A stretch of 64,000 nucleotides of DNA from Manis javanica. Taxonomy: Eukaryota; Chordata; Mammalia; Pholidota; Manidae. Positions 20,641 to 32,269 of this stretch are shown here, piece after piece (the stretch's first letter is position 1; each line of letters opens with the position of its first letter). The stretch lies in NCBI RefSeq assembly GCF_040802235.1, contig NC_133170.1, positions 2,495,001-2,559,000 of the forward strand, in the 5' to 3' direction. Below the pieces are notes generated by a model that was given only the letters and a program-made list of their open reading frames with translations, did not search any database and was not told the origin of the DNA. The translations under genes and the position numbers were made by a program.

Positions 20641-22844
20641 ATATTTGAAACAACAGACTAAGTAATATAACACATATAATACTTATAAGAAACATATTTA
20701 CCGGACTACATTCCCTCCTAAGATTTCCCAAGGCAGCATGGTCTTGCCATCTCTCACTGAATATCGTGTGTCAGCCACACCTCTTAAAATAAGGTGCATG
20801 GTAAATATACAGATGATTCTTTCATCCAATTTTCAGTTTAGAAAACCCTATAGCAATATATTGTTGTTGGCCTCAGCCAACTGTACCCAGTTCCTTTTCC
20901 AAGACCTATAAATATCTCTAGTCCCAAGAGTTACAGGCAAATAGAAATGTAATTACCTACTGACAACAAGAAAGCTCTACGGTAGGCCCCAAAGGGGTCA
21001 GCCTGCTTGTTTCATACTAACATCTAATTTATTCACGTAGCCTTTAGTCTTTCCAGGCCACCCAGGATCTAGAAATCTTTTAGCACAAAAAGTTTCAAGG
21101 GGTTGTTAGTTTCTGCCAACATTTTCATGTTGTTATTGTTACTATTGCCACCAACCACATTTGCATCACTCTTTTCTCTTCGTGTTTGAAAGGTAATTTT
21201 CTCTCTCTCTAGACCCTCCCCCAAGCCATCTTAAAGAGGTTACCAATCATTTGTTCATGCGCTAAAAACACAGCACAAAGGAAATGGAAGTTGCTGATTG
21301 TTACTGAGCATCCCGTGCTGAAGGAAAATACAAGGTTTAATAACATAATGCTTGAAGATGTGATCAGTAATCTTTTTTGCCAATCCATATAGACTTCCAA
21401 TAAATCAAGTTCCAATAAATCCAGGGTCCAAGCTGAGAAGTCTATCATCGGCCATGTTCGGAAGCACTGATAAGTGCTTACAATCAAATGTGAGACTTAT
21501 ATTTGCTTAAGAGAATCACAAAGCAAAATAAAGGCAAACCTGCAGAATGCATGGACTAATGATAGGACACACGGTTCCCTCATGGTTCCCTCGTGGACTC
21601 ACTGCAACAGCAGATCTAGTCAGATTACCACTTGGGTTTATAGACAGCATCGTTATCTCCCAGGACTCTGGCCCCTATTCCTGGTCTTACCTGCACAAAA
21701 GCAGCTAGATTTAATTTACCCTTTTATGCCATTGTAACTAAACCAAGAGTAACACTATAAAACTTTCAGATCAAATATGGTCTGGATGGAAATACTGAAA
21801 ACAGGCTTCAAAACAACCAGCAATGTGTTTTCAAAAGAAGGAGGTGGGTGGATAATAGGTTCAGCAATGCAGGTGAAGTCTTGATACAATTAGGCTTTTT
21901 AAAGCCTCAATTCCACTTCAATAAAACAGTATGAGGCTCCAGCTGGTAGCCAGCTGCTCCCCAGACCTTTTCCATGTCAAAAAAAAAGGGTCCATGTTGT
22001 AAGACCCTATAGATGTGTTTTAACCACATTTCACTTGTCAAACAAGTGAAATCAAACAATGCCAGATATTGAGTTATCTGAGTATTCAGAGGCTGATGAC
22101 TTTCATCAGCGAATATACCTAGATCGTTTTCTAAACATCTTACCCTGTTGAGACGTACCAACATGAAGAGAAGCACCGGGCCAGATTTTCTATGGCTCAT
22201 TCATAGAAAATGCGGATCTAGTTCATGGAAGGTAACCTTTAAGAGGCTTTTAATCCTTTGGATTAAAGAATCCCTACCAGAGTATGCCCCGGCTTTCAAA
22301 GTTGCACGTCAGGCTTGAGAAATCTAACAAAGATTTGGGAAAAGGCATTACTAAGCTTATGGATGGAAAATCTCAAGGGAATTCATTTCAGCAAGGTCTA
22401 AGATTACAATATATTCAGATCAAGCATTCAAATAACCTTTTCTACACAATGGCATAACTCCTGTAAATTTGCATTTTTATTGTTATTTTGACCTATGAGT
22501 TAGCTTTATATAGGTAACAAATGGTTCACAGAAAATATTCACAAGTCTTGATGGATGAGGTAAAAATAGAATTTATCAGAATCCAAGGTTGAAAAGTAGG
22601 TGGTGAGAAAAGTGGAACCAGAAAAGTAGCAAAGTGGAATCTTTATTCTTTCTCCTCAATCAGTGGCATGCGGCCTTCCCAGAAGATCTACTCTCAGAAG
22701 GCTACAGATTGACAGAGACACTTTATAAATGTAGGACACACCTTTAAGTCAAATGAACTGTTGTTCTAGTTTGCTAAAACATTTGAGAAAATAATAAGGG
22801 AGACTTGGAAACTGGCTGGAAGAAAGGATACGTTTGAATGAACA
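20641..22844. other. Unique spacer with a perfect hairpin
   Basis: This is about 2.2 kb with no gene or named repeat. Frames of 92 and 97 codons on the minus strand (21209-21487, 21907-22200) have no recognisable motif. A perfect short hairpin lies at 22028-22052, listed separately. Confidence 0.45.
22028..22052. repeat. Perfect inverted repeat, 11-bp arms, 3-base loop
   Basis: Arms atttcacttgt (22028-22038) and acaagtgaaat (22042-22052) are exact reverse complements around the loop 'caa'. The pairing stops at the flanking C on both sides. It is short for an RNA gene precursor and is reported only as a DNA structure. Confidence 0.9.
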
Positions 22845-23062
22845 ATATTCACCCATTCATTCATTCATTCATTCATTTATCCTTTCAGTTAGCCAAAAAA
22901 TAAATATTGAGCACCTACTATGAGGCAGACACTGAGTAAAACAGATGTGGTTCACTGCCGTCATGCAGTTCACAGACAGCGGGTGATGACATGACAACAT
23001 AGTAGGTGTGACAAATATGGAGCCGGGGAGCAAGCACGGCTCTAGGGGGTCCTGGAGGGGGT
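22845..23062 (-). mobile_element. L2 LINE 3' end, inverted, with ATTC repeat
   Basis: Starts with an ATTC tetranucleotide run (22854-22879), which is the inverted GAATGAAT end of L2. It is followed by 'aataaatattgagcacctactatgaggcagacactgagtaaaacag' (22900-22945), the inverted 'tattgagcacctactatgtgccaggcactg' block, and 'ttcactgccgtcatgcagttcacag' (22951-22975), the 'ccctgccctcatggagcttacag' block. Confidence 0.6.
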
Positions 23063-23371
23063 GGTCAGGGGAGGCCCCAGCAGTGACAATGCCACAACGG
23101 GCAGTGGAGACGGGCTGAGCGTCGGTCAGACCCCCCGGGGACCAGAATGTTACAAGCAGAAGCAGGAACGCGGCGCGCAGATACTCAGAAGCGAGGGGGT
23201 GTGTGGAGAAGTGAGGGGCTGGGAGATGTCCGGTGTGACTGAGTTACACATTTCAAAATGAGAAAGTGATAAAACACAAGATGCGGAAAGGGACAAAGAG
23301 CCGTATGAGGAGACCTGACGGCTCCTGAGGAACCTATGATGAGTCAGCCGTGAGCCCAAGCAGAGGACCAG
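23063..23371. other. GC-rich spacer, possibly more inverted L2
   Basis: Purine-rich sequence ending near 23350, in keeping with further inverted L2 but not alignable by eye. No gene is recognised. Confidence 0.3.
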
Positions 23372-23515
23372 ACCTGGGGACTTACTGGCTGTAAGACTTT
23401 CCGAGAAAAGCATGCTGAGCCTCATCTTTCTTGACTTATAAACCACCAGTCCTGCCCTGCTTACTTCACATGCTATTGTAAGGATAAACTGAGACCATAC
23501 ACGGGAAGTTTACAT
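23372..23515 (+). mobile_element. MIR SINE
   Basis: 'gggacttactggctgtaagactttccgag' (23377-23405) matches the MIR block 'ccacttactagctgtgtgaccttgggca'. 'gcctcatctttcttgacttataaa' (23419) matches the 'cctcagtttcctcatctgtaaaa' core. 'gctattgtaaggataaactgag' (23471) matches the 'ttgtgaggattaaatgag' block. Confidence 0.55.
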
Positions 23516-24580
23516 ACAAAACCACCACCCCCCCGCATATTACGAATATAGAAGCGGGCTCTGGAGAAGGTCAAAGAGAATCCAGTTTACAGAGAGACAA
23601 AGCAGAAATAGAGAAGTCTGATTTAATGGTATCTTTCGGGTCTAAATGAAAGGAAATGTATGTGGAATCACTCACTCTTTGCTTTTGTGGCAATAGGAAT
23701 TCATCTCTTTCTCTAAATCTCTGCCTCTTAAAAACAGGCAGTCCTACATGCATTTCCACACTGTTTCCCAGAACCCCTTGCTCACTGCCCACGTCCCTTC
23801 ATCCCCACGCAGTCCGCACAACGAGGCAGGTGACCTGAAAGGCTGTAGGAGGGAGGGGTGCTTTCCTGACAGCGTCCCCAGGATGGTCTCCGAGGCTAAC
23901 GCCTCTGCTACAAAACCTCCCCTGGGCTATTTTCGCTTGGTCCCTACAGTTTAACCACCTAATTAGGGATTTATTCTTGAGGGTTAAAATTTTCTAAAGC
24001 ATTGTAAAGAAAGTCAATTTGTTACTTTTAAGTCTTCTTCTAGCAAAACCAACACATGTTCTCGCAGGGGAGTGTTGCAGGAACATCCGTATGAGGAAAA
24101 GGTGTTAAAGGATTTAAAGTGAATCTTGTATATACAGATGCCCTGAGAAATAACTACAGAACCTAAAATATGTCATAAGCAGCCCACGGTGCTTAATACC
24201 AGAGACAGTAGATAAATTCTTTGAAGCACTCCATCTGGCCTTGACAGAATGCTAACATCAAAACCTTTGTAAAAAGTGGGTGGTTTGGACCTTGGGAAGT
24301 GTAAGTACATTTCAACACTGTGCTCATAATAGGCTAAAAAAATTATTAGGCTTTTTTCAATGATTCAATTTAAGTATCTTTTTATCAGTATCCTGGAGAC
24401 AGAGCCAGTGCTATTCTTAATTTCATTAAGCCTGTCAAGTTGTACCTTCTATTTTTTATTGCAATTAATATACAGCTACAAAAGTATGTAATCCCTGCCG
24501 TCACTTAGCTTAAAATCAAATCTTCTAGATCTTTTTCAACCTTTCTAATGAGCACAATACAGTGTTGCTCATAGTTAAAA
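23516..24580. other. Unique spacer, no gene recognised
   Basis: A short C-run lies at 23528-23534, and otherwise the sequence is ordinary. Overlapping short frames at 23571-23954 on both strands have no motif. Confidence 0.45.
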
Positions 24581-26279
24581 GGTGATGGATGTTGATCGCG
24601 GTGACAGGGGCACGGAGCCCAAATTCATCATGGGGGACAGACTAGGGAGTGTCCTGGCGCCTGCCAGCTGCGTCTGCAGCTCCCACTGCACCGTTGTTTT
24701 CTACCCTGTGGCCTGCAGCCATCCCCTAAACTCAGCGCCTCCTCCTGCGCCCTCTCCCTGCCGCCATCCTCGAATGTCACAGGAACCAAACGGGGAGTCG
24801 TGGGGCAGCAGGAAAGGTCATCTGACCAGCTGGGAGACAGAGGGGGGGCTCGGGAGGAGAGGGGCGGGGTGGAGAGAGTGGTCATGGGCTGTCACATCAA
24901 GTCAGGATAAAGACAGAAACAAGATTTCAGGGGCTTAACAGAAAGCTTTCATTCACATCAAGTGCACGGTGGGGTCCCCGGTCAGGAGCTGTCCTGAGCC
25001 CTGTCCCCTCACCTTCTGCTCCAGCCGTGAGGTCGGGAGAAGGAGGAGATGGTCCAAGGCCAAGCCGAGAGGGGGTTCTCAGCCCGCCGCCCACCTTCCA
25101 CCAGCCTGCTCAGCACCGCCGGGGAACAGGACCCCGGGGAACAGAATGCGGCCGCAGTGCAGGAAGGGGAGGCCCTCGGAGCAGATGCCAGGGAGCGCCA
25201 GCGGCTTCCGCCAGGGCTGGGGGCGAGAAGGCGGGCAGGGCCGGAGAGACGCAAGCAGTGGGCCCAGAGGGCCCCGGGGGGGCTGCCAGGATGTCTGGGG
25301 CAACGGCCTGTGAGCACGGCTTTGCCTTTTCCTCTGTGCATCTCCTCCTAGCGACCCTCTATGCAGACAGCCCTTCGCCAGTTTCCAGTTTTCCCTCCGC
25401 CCCTGAGATGCACCCCTTGAATCTGCTCCTCAGCATGTGCTTCTGATCCCAGCAGGGCATCTCACCCTTAGCATGCTGACTTGCATTAAATACAAACGCT
25501 TTGTGTGATGAAGGCATGAAAAAGAGCCACTCACGTCCTTAGGAACATCGGCGTGAGCTCCAAACTCTCCTGCCTTGTTGCAAGTCCCTCCCTAGATTTC
25601 TGTAAAATCTGGTCAGCACGGGGCTCTCATGGGGACTTCTGACCGCCGCCTCTTCCTGCTTCCACTGAATCCTTGGGTCCTACTTTATGACTTCTAGCCC
25701 TTCCCTAAACTCAGCTCTTTTTCTTGGTTTTCATCAAAATAGACACACATACAAACAAGTAAGTCAGCAGGAAGCACCCCTGTGAGGTCTGGTGAGCACA
25801 GCAGAGTGGCCGATGGCCTGGGTGGCACAGCCTGCCCCCTGCCCAAGGGCGGTCAGGTTCACGCCGGCTAGTGGCCTCTCGTGGGCCACCCCCGCAAGCA
25901 CTCAGCCAGCCGATCCCCCCTCCCTCTCTCGCTCCCTGTCCACTCCGCTCCCTCCCTCGGGAGAAATAACCACACAACCATCGACTTTGACCGCTACTAA
26001 AGATCAAAGACGTGGCGAGGTGCCTTCTTCCCCCCCAAGTCCTCTGTGGGAGGCAGGGCCCACTGGGGCCGGCGAAGACAGGGAAATATTTGAAAGAGGA
26101 GGAGAAAGTGCTTTTCCCGTTTCGCTCAAGAGCAGTATTTTTTTGAGCTGAATATCTGTCATTTACAATTCAGCATGAAGGACTTCAGGCTCTTCAAATG
26201 GAAGCAGTGCCAAAGCCTTGCCTCGCAGACCGCTGGCAGGAGGGTTTCCCTTGCTCATCGCGCCCAGCCTCCCTCTGTC
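24581..26279. other. GC-rich block with several CpG-containing patches, no gene recognised
   Basis: GC content rises clearly over most of 24590-25320 and again over 25780-26060, with CpGs noticeably more frequent than in neighbouring DNA. Five or more open frames of 74-139 codons overlap on both strands at 25009-25446. This is the normal by-product of few A/T-rich stop codons and not evidence of a gene. No start context, splice pattern or domain could be recognised. It may be a weak CpG island, a GC-biased old repeat, or ordinary GC-rich DNA. Confidence 0.45.
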
Positions 26280-26548
26280 TGGGGCACCGCCGCCAGCTCC
26301 TTCCCGGACCACAGTCCGCTTGCCGTCTTGGCTCGAGCATCCTTCTTCAGGAAAGCCTGGGCTGACCATTCCGTCTAATGTCTACCCCTCCCTGTCCATT
26401 TATCCATCATCTTGTTTAATTTCTCCATTGCCTTTATCAGTCTTTAAACATGCTTTTATTATTTATGTTTCTTATTCATTATTTTTTAATTGCTCTTCTG
26501 TAGTCAGACCCTTGAGGGCAGGAAGCATGTCTGAGGGGCGTCTCGAGC
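26280..26548 (+). mobile_element. L2 LINE 3' end
   Basis: 'catccttcttcaggaaagcctgggctgaccattccgtctaatgt' (26339-26382) matches the L2 block 'ccttctcagtgaggccttccctgaccaccctatctaa'. It is followed by a 'ttgcctttatcag'/'cttttattatttatgtttc' part and 'cagacccttgagggcaggaagcatgtct' (26504-26531), the 'gagctccttgagggcagggaccatgtct' box. The element ends before the terminal repeat. Confidence 0.65.
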
Positions 26549-27537
26549 ACTTAAATGAGTTTCATGTTCCATAAAAGGTAACTAATACCTGAATGTAAAT
26601 GCAGTCTCTGTCCTCTGGGAACTCCAGTTAGTGAGGACGGACAGACGCATCAGCAGGTCCTATAAAGTAAGTGCATTTTGGATGCCAGTGGGCCAAGGAA
26701 AAAAGATACCTAACTCACGAGGGAGAGAATGGAGAGGAGAGTAGACAGAAAAGGTGTCTCCTCGGCTAAGGCTTTATAACAGGTTCCTAAGCTGACCATC
26801 TGGAGGAAGAAGGGGCGGAAGGATGAACACCCGTGACCATTGTTCTAAGGGTTCCTGCACCCACTTCTGGAAGACTTTTTTCTTGCGCTTGCTCCCCACA
26901 GTCACATCTGAGGTGGGATTTGGGGTATATGCCCTTAGTGTTTGCATGACCTCTACAGCCCCTTCCTGCTGGTGCCTCTTTGGGACCCCAAGGGTAGTTT
27001 TACAGCAGCAGGATTTGATTATTTTGTCAATGTAATTTAAAAAAAACACTATGCATCTTATTTATTTCTTTCAAGTCTTCTTTTTTTCTGAGGACACTAC
27101 CATTTTATCTTAGGTTGCATAGTCTAAATGAAAGACTAGAAAGAGAATGTAGGCGGCTGTGTAGGAGTAACTTGAAAGAAACAGTGAGATAATTGCAAAG
27201 ATTTAGGGGATCCAGCAAGTACCATTAATTTAAAAGTTATAAATATTTGTCATTGTGCTAAGACTCCCCTTATTTAGGGAGTCAGTTAATTATGGCAGTA
27301 AGTATTCCAAAGACTTTTCCTACATACATCCTCTCGGCTGCCTTCATTTCCGTGCTCCCTTGTCCCCTGTGCCAATCTCTCCAACTTAAGGTGGGTACTT
27401 AAGGGCCACGCAGGACGTGGATGGGGCCATGACCTCCACGCTGAGCTCCTTTGTTTTGTGAGAAGTTTTAATAGGACTATGGACATCAAAGCCTCTTTTT
27501 AACAAATCATGACTAGATATTTTTATTTATTATCATT
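26549..27537. other. Unique spacer, no gene recognised
   Basis: A piece at 26605-26690 ('tctgtcctctgggaactccagttag') resembles an inverted L2 'ccctgccctcaaggagcttacag' block but is short. No gene is recognised. Confidence 0.4.
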
Positions 27538-27978
27538 TTTAATAGACTTTATTATTTTGGGGGAATTTAAGGTACACAGGAAATATTGAGCAAAACATAC
27601 AGTTTCCATGATGGCCCTATTCACACTCAGCCTCATCCACTATCAGCATCCCGCACTAGAGTGGTATCTCTGTAACAATGGATGGCCCCACATTGACACC
27701 AAATCCATAGTTCATTCTTGGGGTTGTCCATTGTACGAGTTTTGACAAAGCTATAATGACATGTATCCACCATTATAGAACCATACACACTAGTTGCTCT
27801 AAAAATCCTTTATGTCTGTCTACTCATCTCTCACCAACCCCTGGCAACCCCTGATCTTTTTACTGTTTCTGTAGTTTTGCTTTTCCCAGGATGTCATGGA
27901 GTTGGAACCATATAGTCTGTAGACTTTCCAAACTGGCTTCTTTCACTTAACAATATGCAGTTAGGGTTCCTCCATACC
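27538..27978 (-). mobile_element. Old L1 3' UTR, inverted
   Basis: The plus strand reads an inverted old L1M-type 3' end. Blocks in order: 'aatagactttattattttgg' (27541), 'ccactatcagcatcccgcactagagtggtatctctgtaacaatgg' (27637-27681), 'cccacattgacacc' (27686), 'aatgacatgtatccaccattatagaaccatac' (27754-27785), 'cccctggcaacccctgatctttttactg' (27838-27865) and 'ggcttctttcacttaacaatatgcag' (27935-27960). A second copy of the same 3' end is at 36064-36245. It stops abruptly where the next L1 begins. Confidence 0.75.
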
Positions 27979-28441
27979 TTTTTTTTCCTCCCCCCCTCAC
28001 CCCCCATCCCAGCTTTACTGAGGTATGACTGGTAGATTTAAAAAAAAAATACATGTGTAGGTTCTACAACATGATTTTTAAGGTGTACAGTGTGATGATT
28101 CAATATACGTATCTCCTGTGAAATCATGACCACAGTCAGGTTAATTAACACATCCGTCACCTCACGGAGTTATCTTTTTTGTTTATGGTGAAAACCTAAG
28201 ATCTATTTTCTTAGCAAATTTCAAATACACAATATGGTATTATTAAATTTAATCACCATGCTGTATGTTAGATCTTCAGAATTTATTTGTCTTATAATTG
28301 AGAACTTGTACTTGACCGTTTTCCCCATCTTTCAGCCTGGGAACCACCATTCTACTCTCTGGTTCCATGAGTTAGACTTTTTAGATTCCATGTGTAAGTC
28401 AGATCTTACATGGTTTGTGTTTCTGTGTTTGATGTACTCAC

Positions 28442-28885
28442 TTAGCATAACGTCCTCCAGGTTGTCACCAATGGCAGAATTTCCTTTCTTTCTGTGACTG
28501 AATAATATTCTGTCATATTTACATATACACATACATTCCACATTTCATTTATCCATTCATTCATCGATGGGCACCTAGGCTGTCTGCAGTCTTGGCTCTT
28601 GTGAACGATGCTGCAGTGAGCACAGGGGTGCAGATACCTCTCGGAGATCCTGATTTCATTTCCCTCAAATATGTGCCAAGAAGTGGGATTGTCGGATCCT
28701 ATGGCAGTTCTGTTTTTAATTTTTTGAGGAACAACCTCCATTCTGTTTTCCATAATATGTACCAACTGACATTCCCACCAGCAGTGCACAGGGGCCCTTT
28801 TCTCCATAATTGTTATGACTTGTCTGTTAATAATAGCCATTCTATTAGGTGTGTGGTAGGAGCTCATTTTGGTTTTGATTTGCAT
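28442..28885 (-). pseudogene. L1 ORF2 remnant (C-terminus)
   Basis: A 147-codon minus-strand frame carries the L1 ORF2p C-terminal words 'RYLHPCAHCSIVHKSQDCRQ', 'PRCPSMNEWINEMWN', 'MTEYYSV' and 'LVTTW'. It parallels the segment at 4039-4407. It is among the longest open frames in the window and is entirely retrotransposon-derived. Confidence 0.8.
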
Positions 28886-29212
28886 CTCTCTGACGATCAG
28901 TGATACTGAGCACCTTCCACGTACCTGTCAGCCTTTATTTGTCTTTGGAAATGTCTATTCAGGTCATTTTGCCCATTTCTCAAATGTTTTTGTTTGTTGT
29001 TGTTTTGGGGGTTGTTTTTGTTTTCTTCTATTGAATTATATGAGATCCTTATGTATTTTGGATATTAGCCCCTTAGCAGATACATGGTTTGCATACATTT
29101 TCTCCCACCATATAGATTGTTTTTTCATTTGCTGTTTCCCTTGCTACAGAAGCCTTATAGCTTGATGTAGTCCCACCTGTTCATTTTACTTTCATCACCT
29201 CTGCTTTTGGTA

Positions 29213-29539
29213 TCATATCCAAAGACTCATTTTCAAGAGAAATGTCACAGGGCTTTTTCCTGGTTTTCTTCTAAGTTTTATCATTTTGGGTTTTGCACTT
29301 AAATCTTTAATCCATTTTGAGTTAATTTTTATGTATGGTGTAAGAGGGAGGCCTAGTCTCATTCTTTGGCATGCAAACATCTCATTTTCCCAGCACCATT
29401 TATGGAAGAGACTACACTCCCCCCGTTGTGTATTCTTGGTACCTTTGAAAAAAGATAGTTGATGACATGCATGTGGGTTCATTTCTGGGCTCTTGATTCT
29501 GTTCCACTGGTCTATGTGTGTTTTGTGCCAATACCACAT
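29213..29539 (-). pseudogene. L1 ORF2 remnant (region after the RT domain)
   Basis: A minus-strand frame of 108 codons begins with 'MWYWHKTHIDQWNR' and continues with 'HKWCWENE' and 'LPLTPYIKINSKWIK', matching the post-RT region of L1 ORF2p also seen at 3195-3515. No catalytic residues are included. Confidence 0.8.
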
Positions 29540-29840
29540 TGTTCTGATTACTATGGATTTGTGATATCATCTGAAATCAGGATGTGTGATGCATTCAGCT
29601 TTGTTCCTCTTTCAAGATGTCTTTGGCCAGCAGAGCCTCTTATGGTTCTTTATGAATTTTAGGATTGTTTTTTCTATTTCCATGGAAATGCCATGGAAAT
29701 TTTGATAGAGACTACATAGCATTCATATATTGCTTTGGGTAGTATGAACATTTTTTGACAATAGTAATTCTTCTGATCGTGAATATGGAATATCTTCCCT
29801 CTTTCATCAGTGTTTTATTGTTTTCAGTGTACAGATCACT

Positions 29841-32269
29841 AGATTGTGGAGTGGATGGGCTCTAGATAAGGATAAACTTGCATTAGCAGAGAAGAAACAA
29901 TCTGAAAAAGTACCTATAGGGGGACACAGAATTAAAGAAAGGGGTTTATTATTGGTTTTGCTGCGAAAGGTTTGTAACAAAAAGACTAAAATTTTATTGC
30001 AAAATATCAGTGTATTTTTTATGGAAGAAACTTAACCACGTTTATGTGTTTACAAGAACACTTATTTCCAGCCAGTATAAAACTATTAGGAAGATGGCTT
30101 CCCTCCCCTTAGTTTCCGTAGTATTTACCTGGTCCGTGATTATGGCGTAAGTACTCATCTTCTAACAGATTTCCCTACAAGACTATAAGATTCTGGGGGC
30201 TGAGTCCAGGTCGGATCTATATTTGCATCTGCAAAGTCTTAGAAATCCTGAAGTGCTTACTTTCTGTATATACAATAGGTGCTGAGAAATGTTTTTTGCA
30301 TAAATATTGTAAGGAATCTTCCAATTCCAAGGTTATTTACTGAAGTAATTATTGTTTTTTGGAGAGACATGATTTTTAAGCCAACCAACATTCTTTGTGC
30401 CCCATAATTTTCTCTTTTCATATTGTCACTTCGTTTTCTTCCTTGTACTGCTAGAAAATAGCTACGGCCGTCGTATTTATAATAAACTGCACCATGAGCT
30501 CCTTCCTAAGGAGCATTGTGTATGATCACTATATGAGATTACAGAATCAGAAACAGCCCTGTGGAGCCATCCAACCTTCTTTGCAGTGATAGCTGTATAA
30601 TATATCAGTCATATCTGTAATACTTTATTCTCTCTAGTGGGTGAAATTTCCTATTCCCTTTTAATGAATTGGTAGCGACCCCCCAAAGGTTTGCTACTTG
30701 TTTTTGCTTTGATGCTCCTTTCAATTTGTTTAGAACTTTTCATTTACTTTCCTAAATTGATCACTATATATGAATCTTACTTATGAACAGGAATCCCCTT
30801 GAAAACCATTTACATCTGAGATCCTAAATTCAATGTACTCTCTAAATCTAATCTTGTGTATTCACTCAGTAGTTATAAATTAAAATACAATATGGCTTTG
30901 ACTTCTAGACTGAATCCAAGACCTGAGATTTCATTTGCCATTGAGACTCCCTAGTTGTAAAACAGAAACTAGATCTATAGCCATCTGATTAATACCCAGC
31001 CCATCCATCAGAACATGACTCAGTCCTTCCCTTCTCCAAGAAATGCACCAAGACTCATCTTTCTCATGAATTCATATCTCTTACTTGATATATGCCTTTT
31101 ATTATGATGACTTATGATTATTTAACTTTTTATATGGGTCTGTATCCCAAAAAGCAGTGTATTTTGCATCTTTGAATGTTTGGACATAACAGAATTTCAG
31201 TGAGAGAATGAAATGTATTCACGACAAATCAGCTCAAACTAGAAGGTGAAATGTCCTAATCATAAGCAATTAAGATACAATAAATCAGAGGGCTTCTTGT
31301 GCCATAATTTGGTGGGGTGAGGGTTATGTGGGATGCTTGGAAACTATAGCAGATTCACAAAAGATGAAAAACTAGGCAGGAAATTGAGCTGTTGCAGCAA
31401 GGAAGTTAAAAAGGTGGCCTTTTCACAAGTGCCTTAGAAAAGAAAGTGCATCAGGAGAAACTGAACTGTGGCAAATGCTGGCAGGGAGTCGAGCAATAAT
31501 GATGTTTGACAAGACAGGATTCATTGTGAAATCTGATGGGAGCTATTTCAGCAGGGAGCCAAGCCCATCTATATCTTCAACAAGAACCTCAGGGAATTTG
31601 TAGGTAGGACGATTTTAGGTAACACTGAGCCATATCGTCTTAAACTTTTTACAAACGTGGGATGGGTGAAAGCTTGATACCAGACACAAACTTGAATGGC
31701 TTGTCTTTCTGCCCCAATAGATTGTTTATTTAGATGATTATTATATGTTTTTGCCTGTAAAAGCAGTCTCATTGTAACTGCAAGTAACCTGATATCTAGG
31801 TGTCTTCTGTTTAGGGACAGGAACTTCAATTAAAACATTAGTAATAAATGTTTCTAAGTTCCAGGAGGTTGCTTTCTATACTCATTTCATGAACACCAGG
31901 TAGAAAGGAGTTCTTGTTGAACAAAAAACTTGAGTAAAATGAAACCTTTTCCAAATTTTTTCTATGTAACACAAAGAATAAAGTGTTTTCAGTATGAGAA
32001 CAGGAAGAAGTGCCAAGCGTGTGCACAGAATGGGTTTCCAAAGGGCAGACATCATATAGGATAAACATTATAAGAAGAAAATGTTATACAGATCTCACTG
32101 CATTGAAATTATATTTTTCCATTAGAAATTATGCTGAAAAGACTGTTTTACAAATATTTAACCCAAATATAAGCAGATCAAAATGGTTTAATCTGAAGAA
32201 ATATTTGTAATATTTATTTGATATTTTCCACTGGAAATAAAGATAGCATTTTTATTAGATAAATTTGAT
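29841..32269. other. Mostly unique spacer
   Basis: No gene is recognised. An L2 end is at 30165-30315 (listed separately). Remaining DNA is AT-rich with chance frames, the longest about 86 codons (31569-31829 minus), without motifs. Confidence 0.45.
30165..30315 (+). mobile_element. L2 LINE 3' tip
   Basis: 'acaagactataagattctgggggctgagtccaggtc' (30177-30212) matches the 'agactgtaagctccttgagggcagggac' box. Near the end, 'acaataggtgctgagaaatg' (30273-30292) matches 'catagtaggtgctcaataaatg'. Confidence 0.5.

Larger units (their letters stand above)
27979..29840 (-). mobile_element. L1 3' UTR and ORF2 C-terminal part, inverted
   Basis: Starts with a T-run (inverted A-tail, about 27979-27986) and a C-rich stretch, then 'tttactgaggtatgactgg' and 'aaggtgtacagtgtgatgattcaatatacgtat', a classic inverted L1 3' UTR end. 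ORF2 C-terminal sequence follows from about 28470, including 'tctgtgactgaataatattctgtc' (28491-28514). The copy is cut at about 29840, after 'tttattgttttcagtgtacagatc'. It is 5'-truncated and decayed. It abuts the older L1 tail at 27538-27978 and may have inserted into it. Confidence 0.85.

Noticed and set aside
25009..25446. Cluster of open frames of 74-139 codons on both strands
   Set aside because: All lie in GC-rich DNA where stop codons are rare, overlap in several frames, and show no domain, splice or codon pattern.
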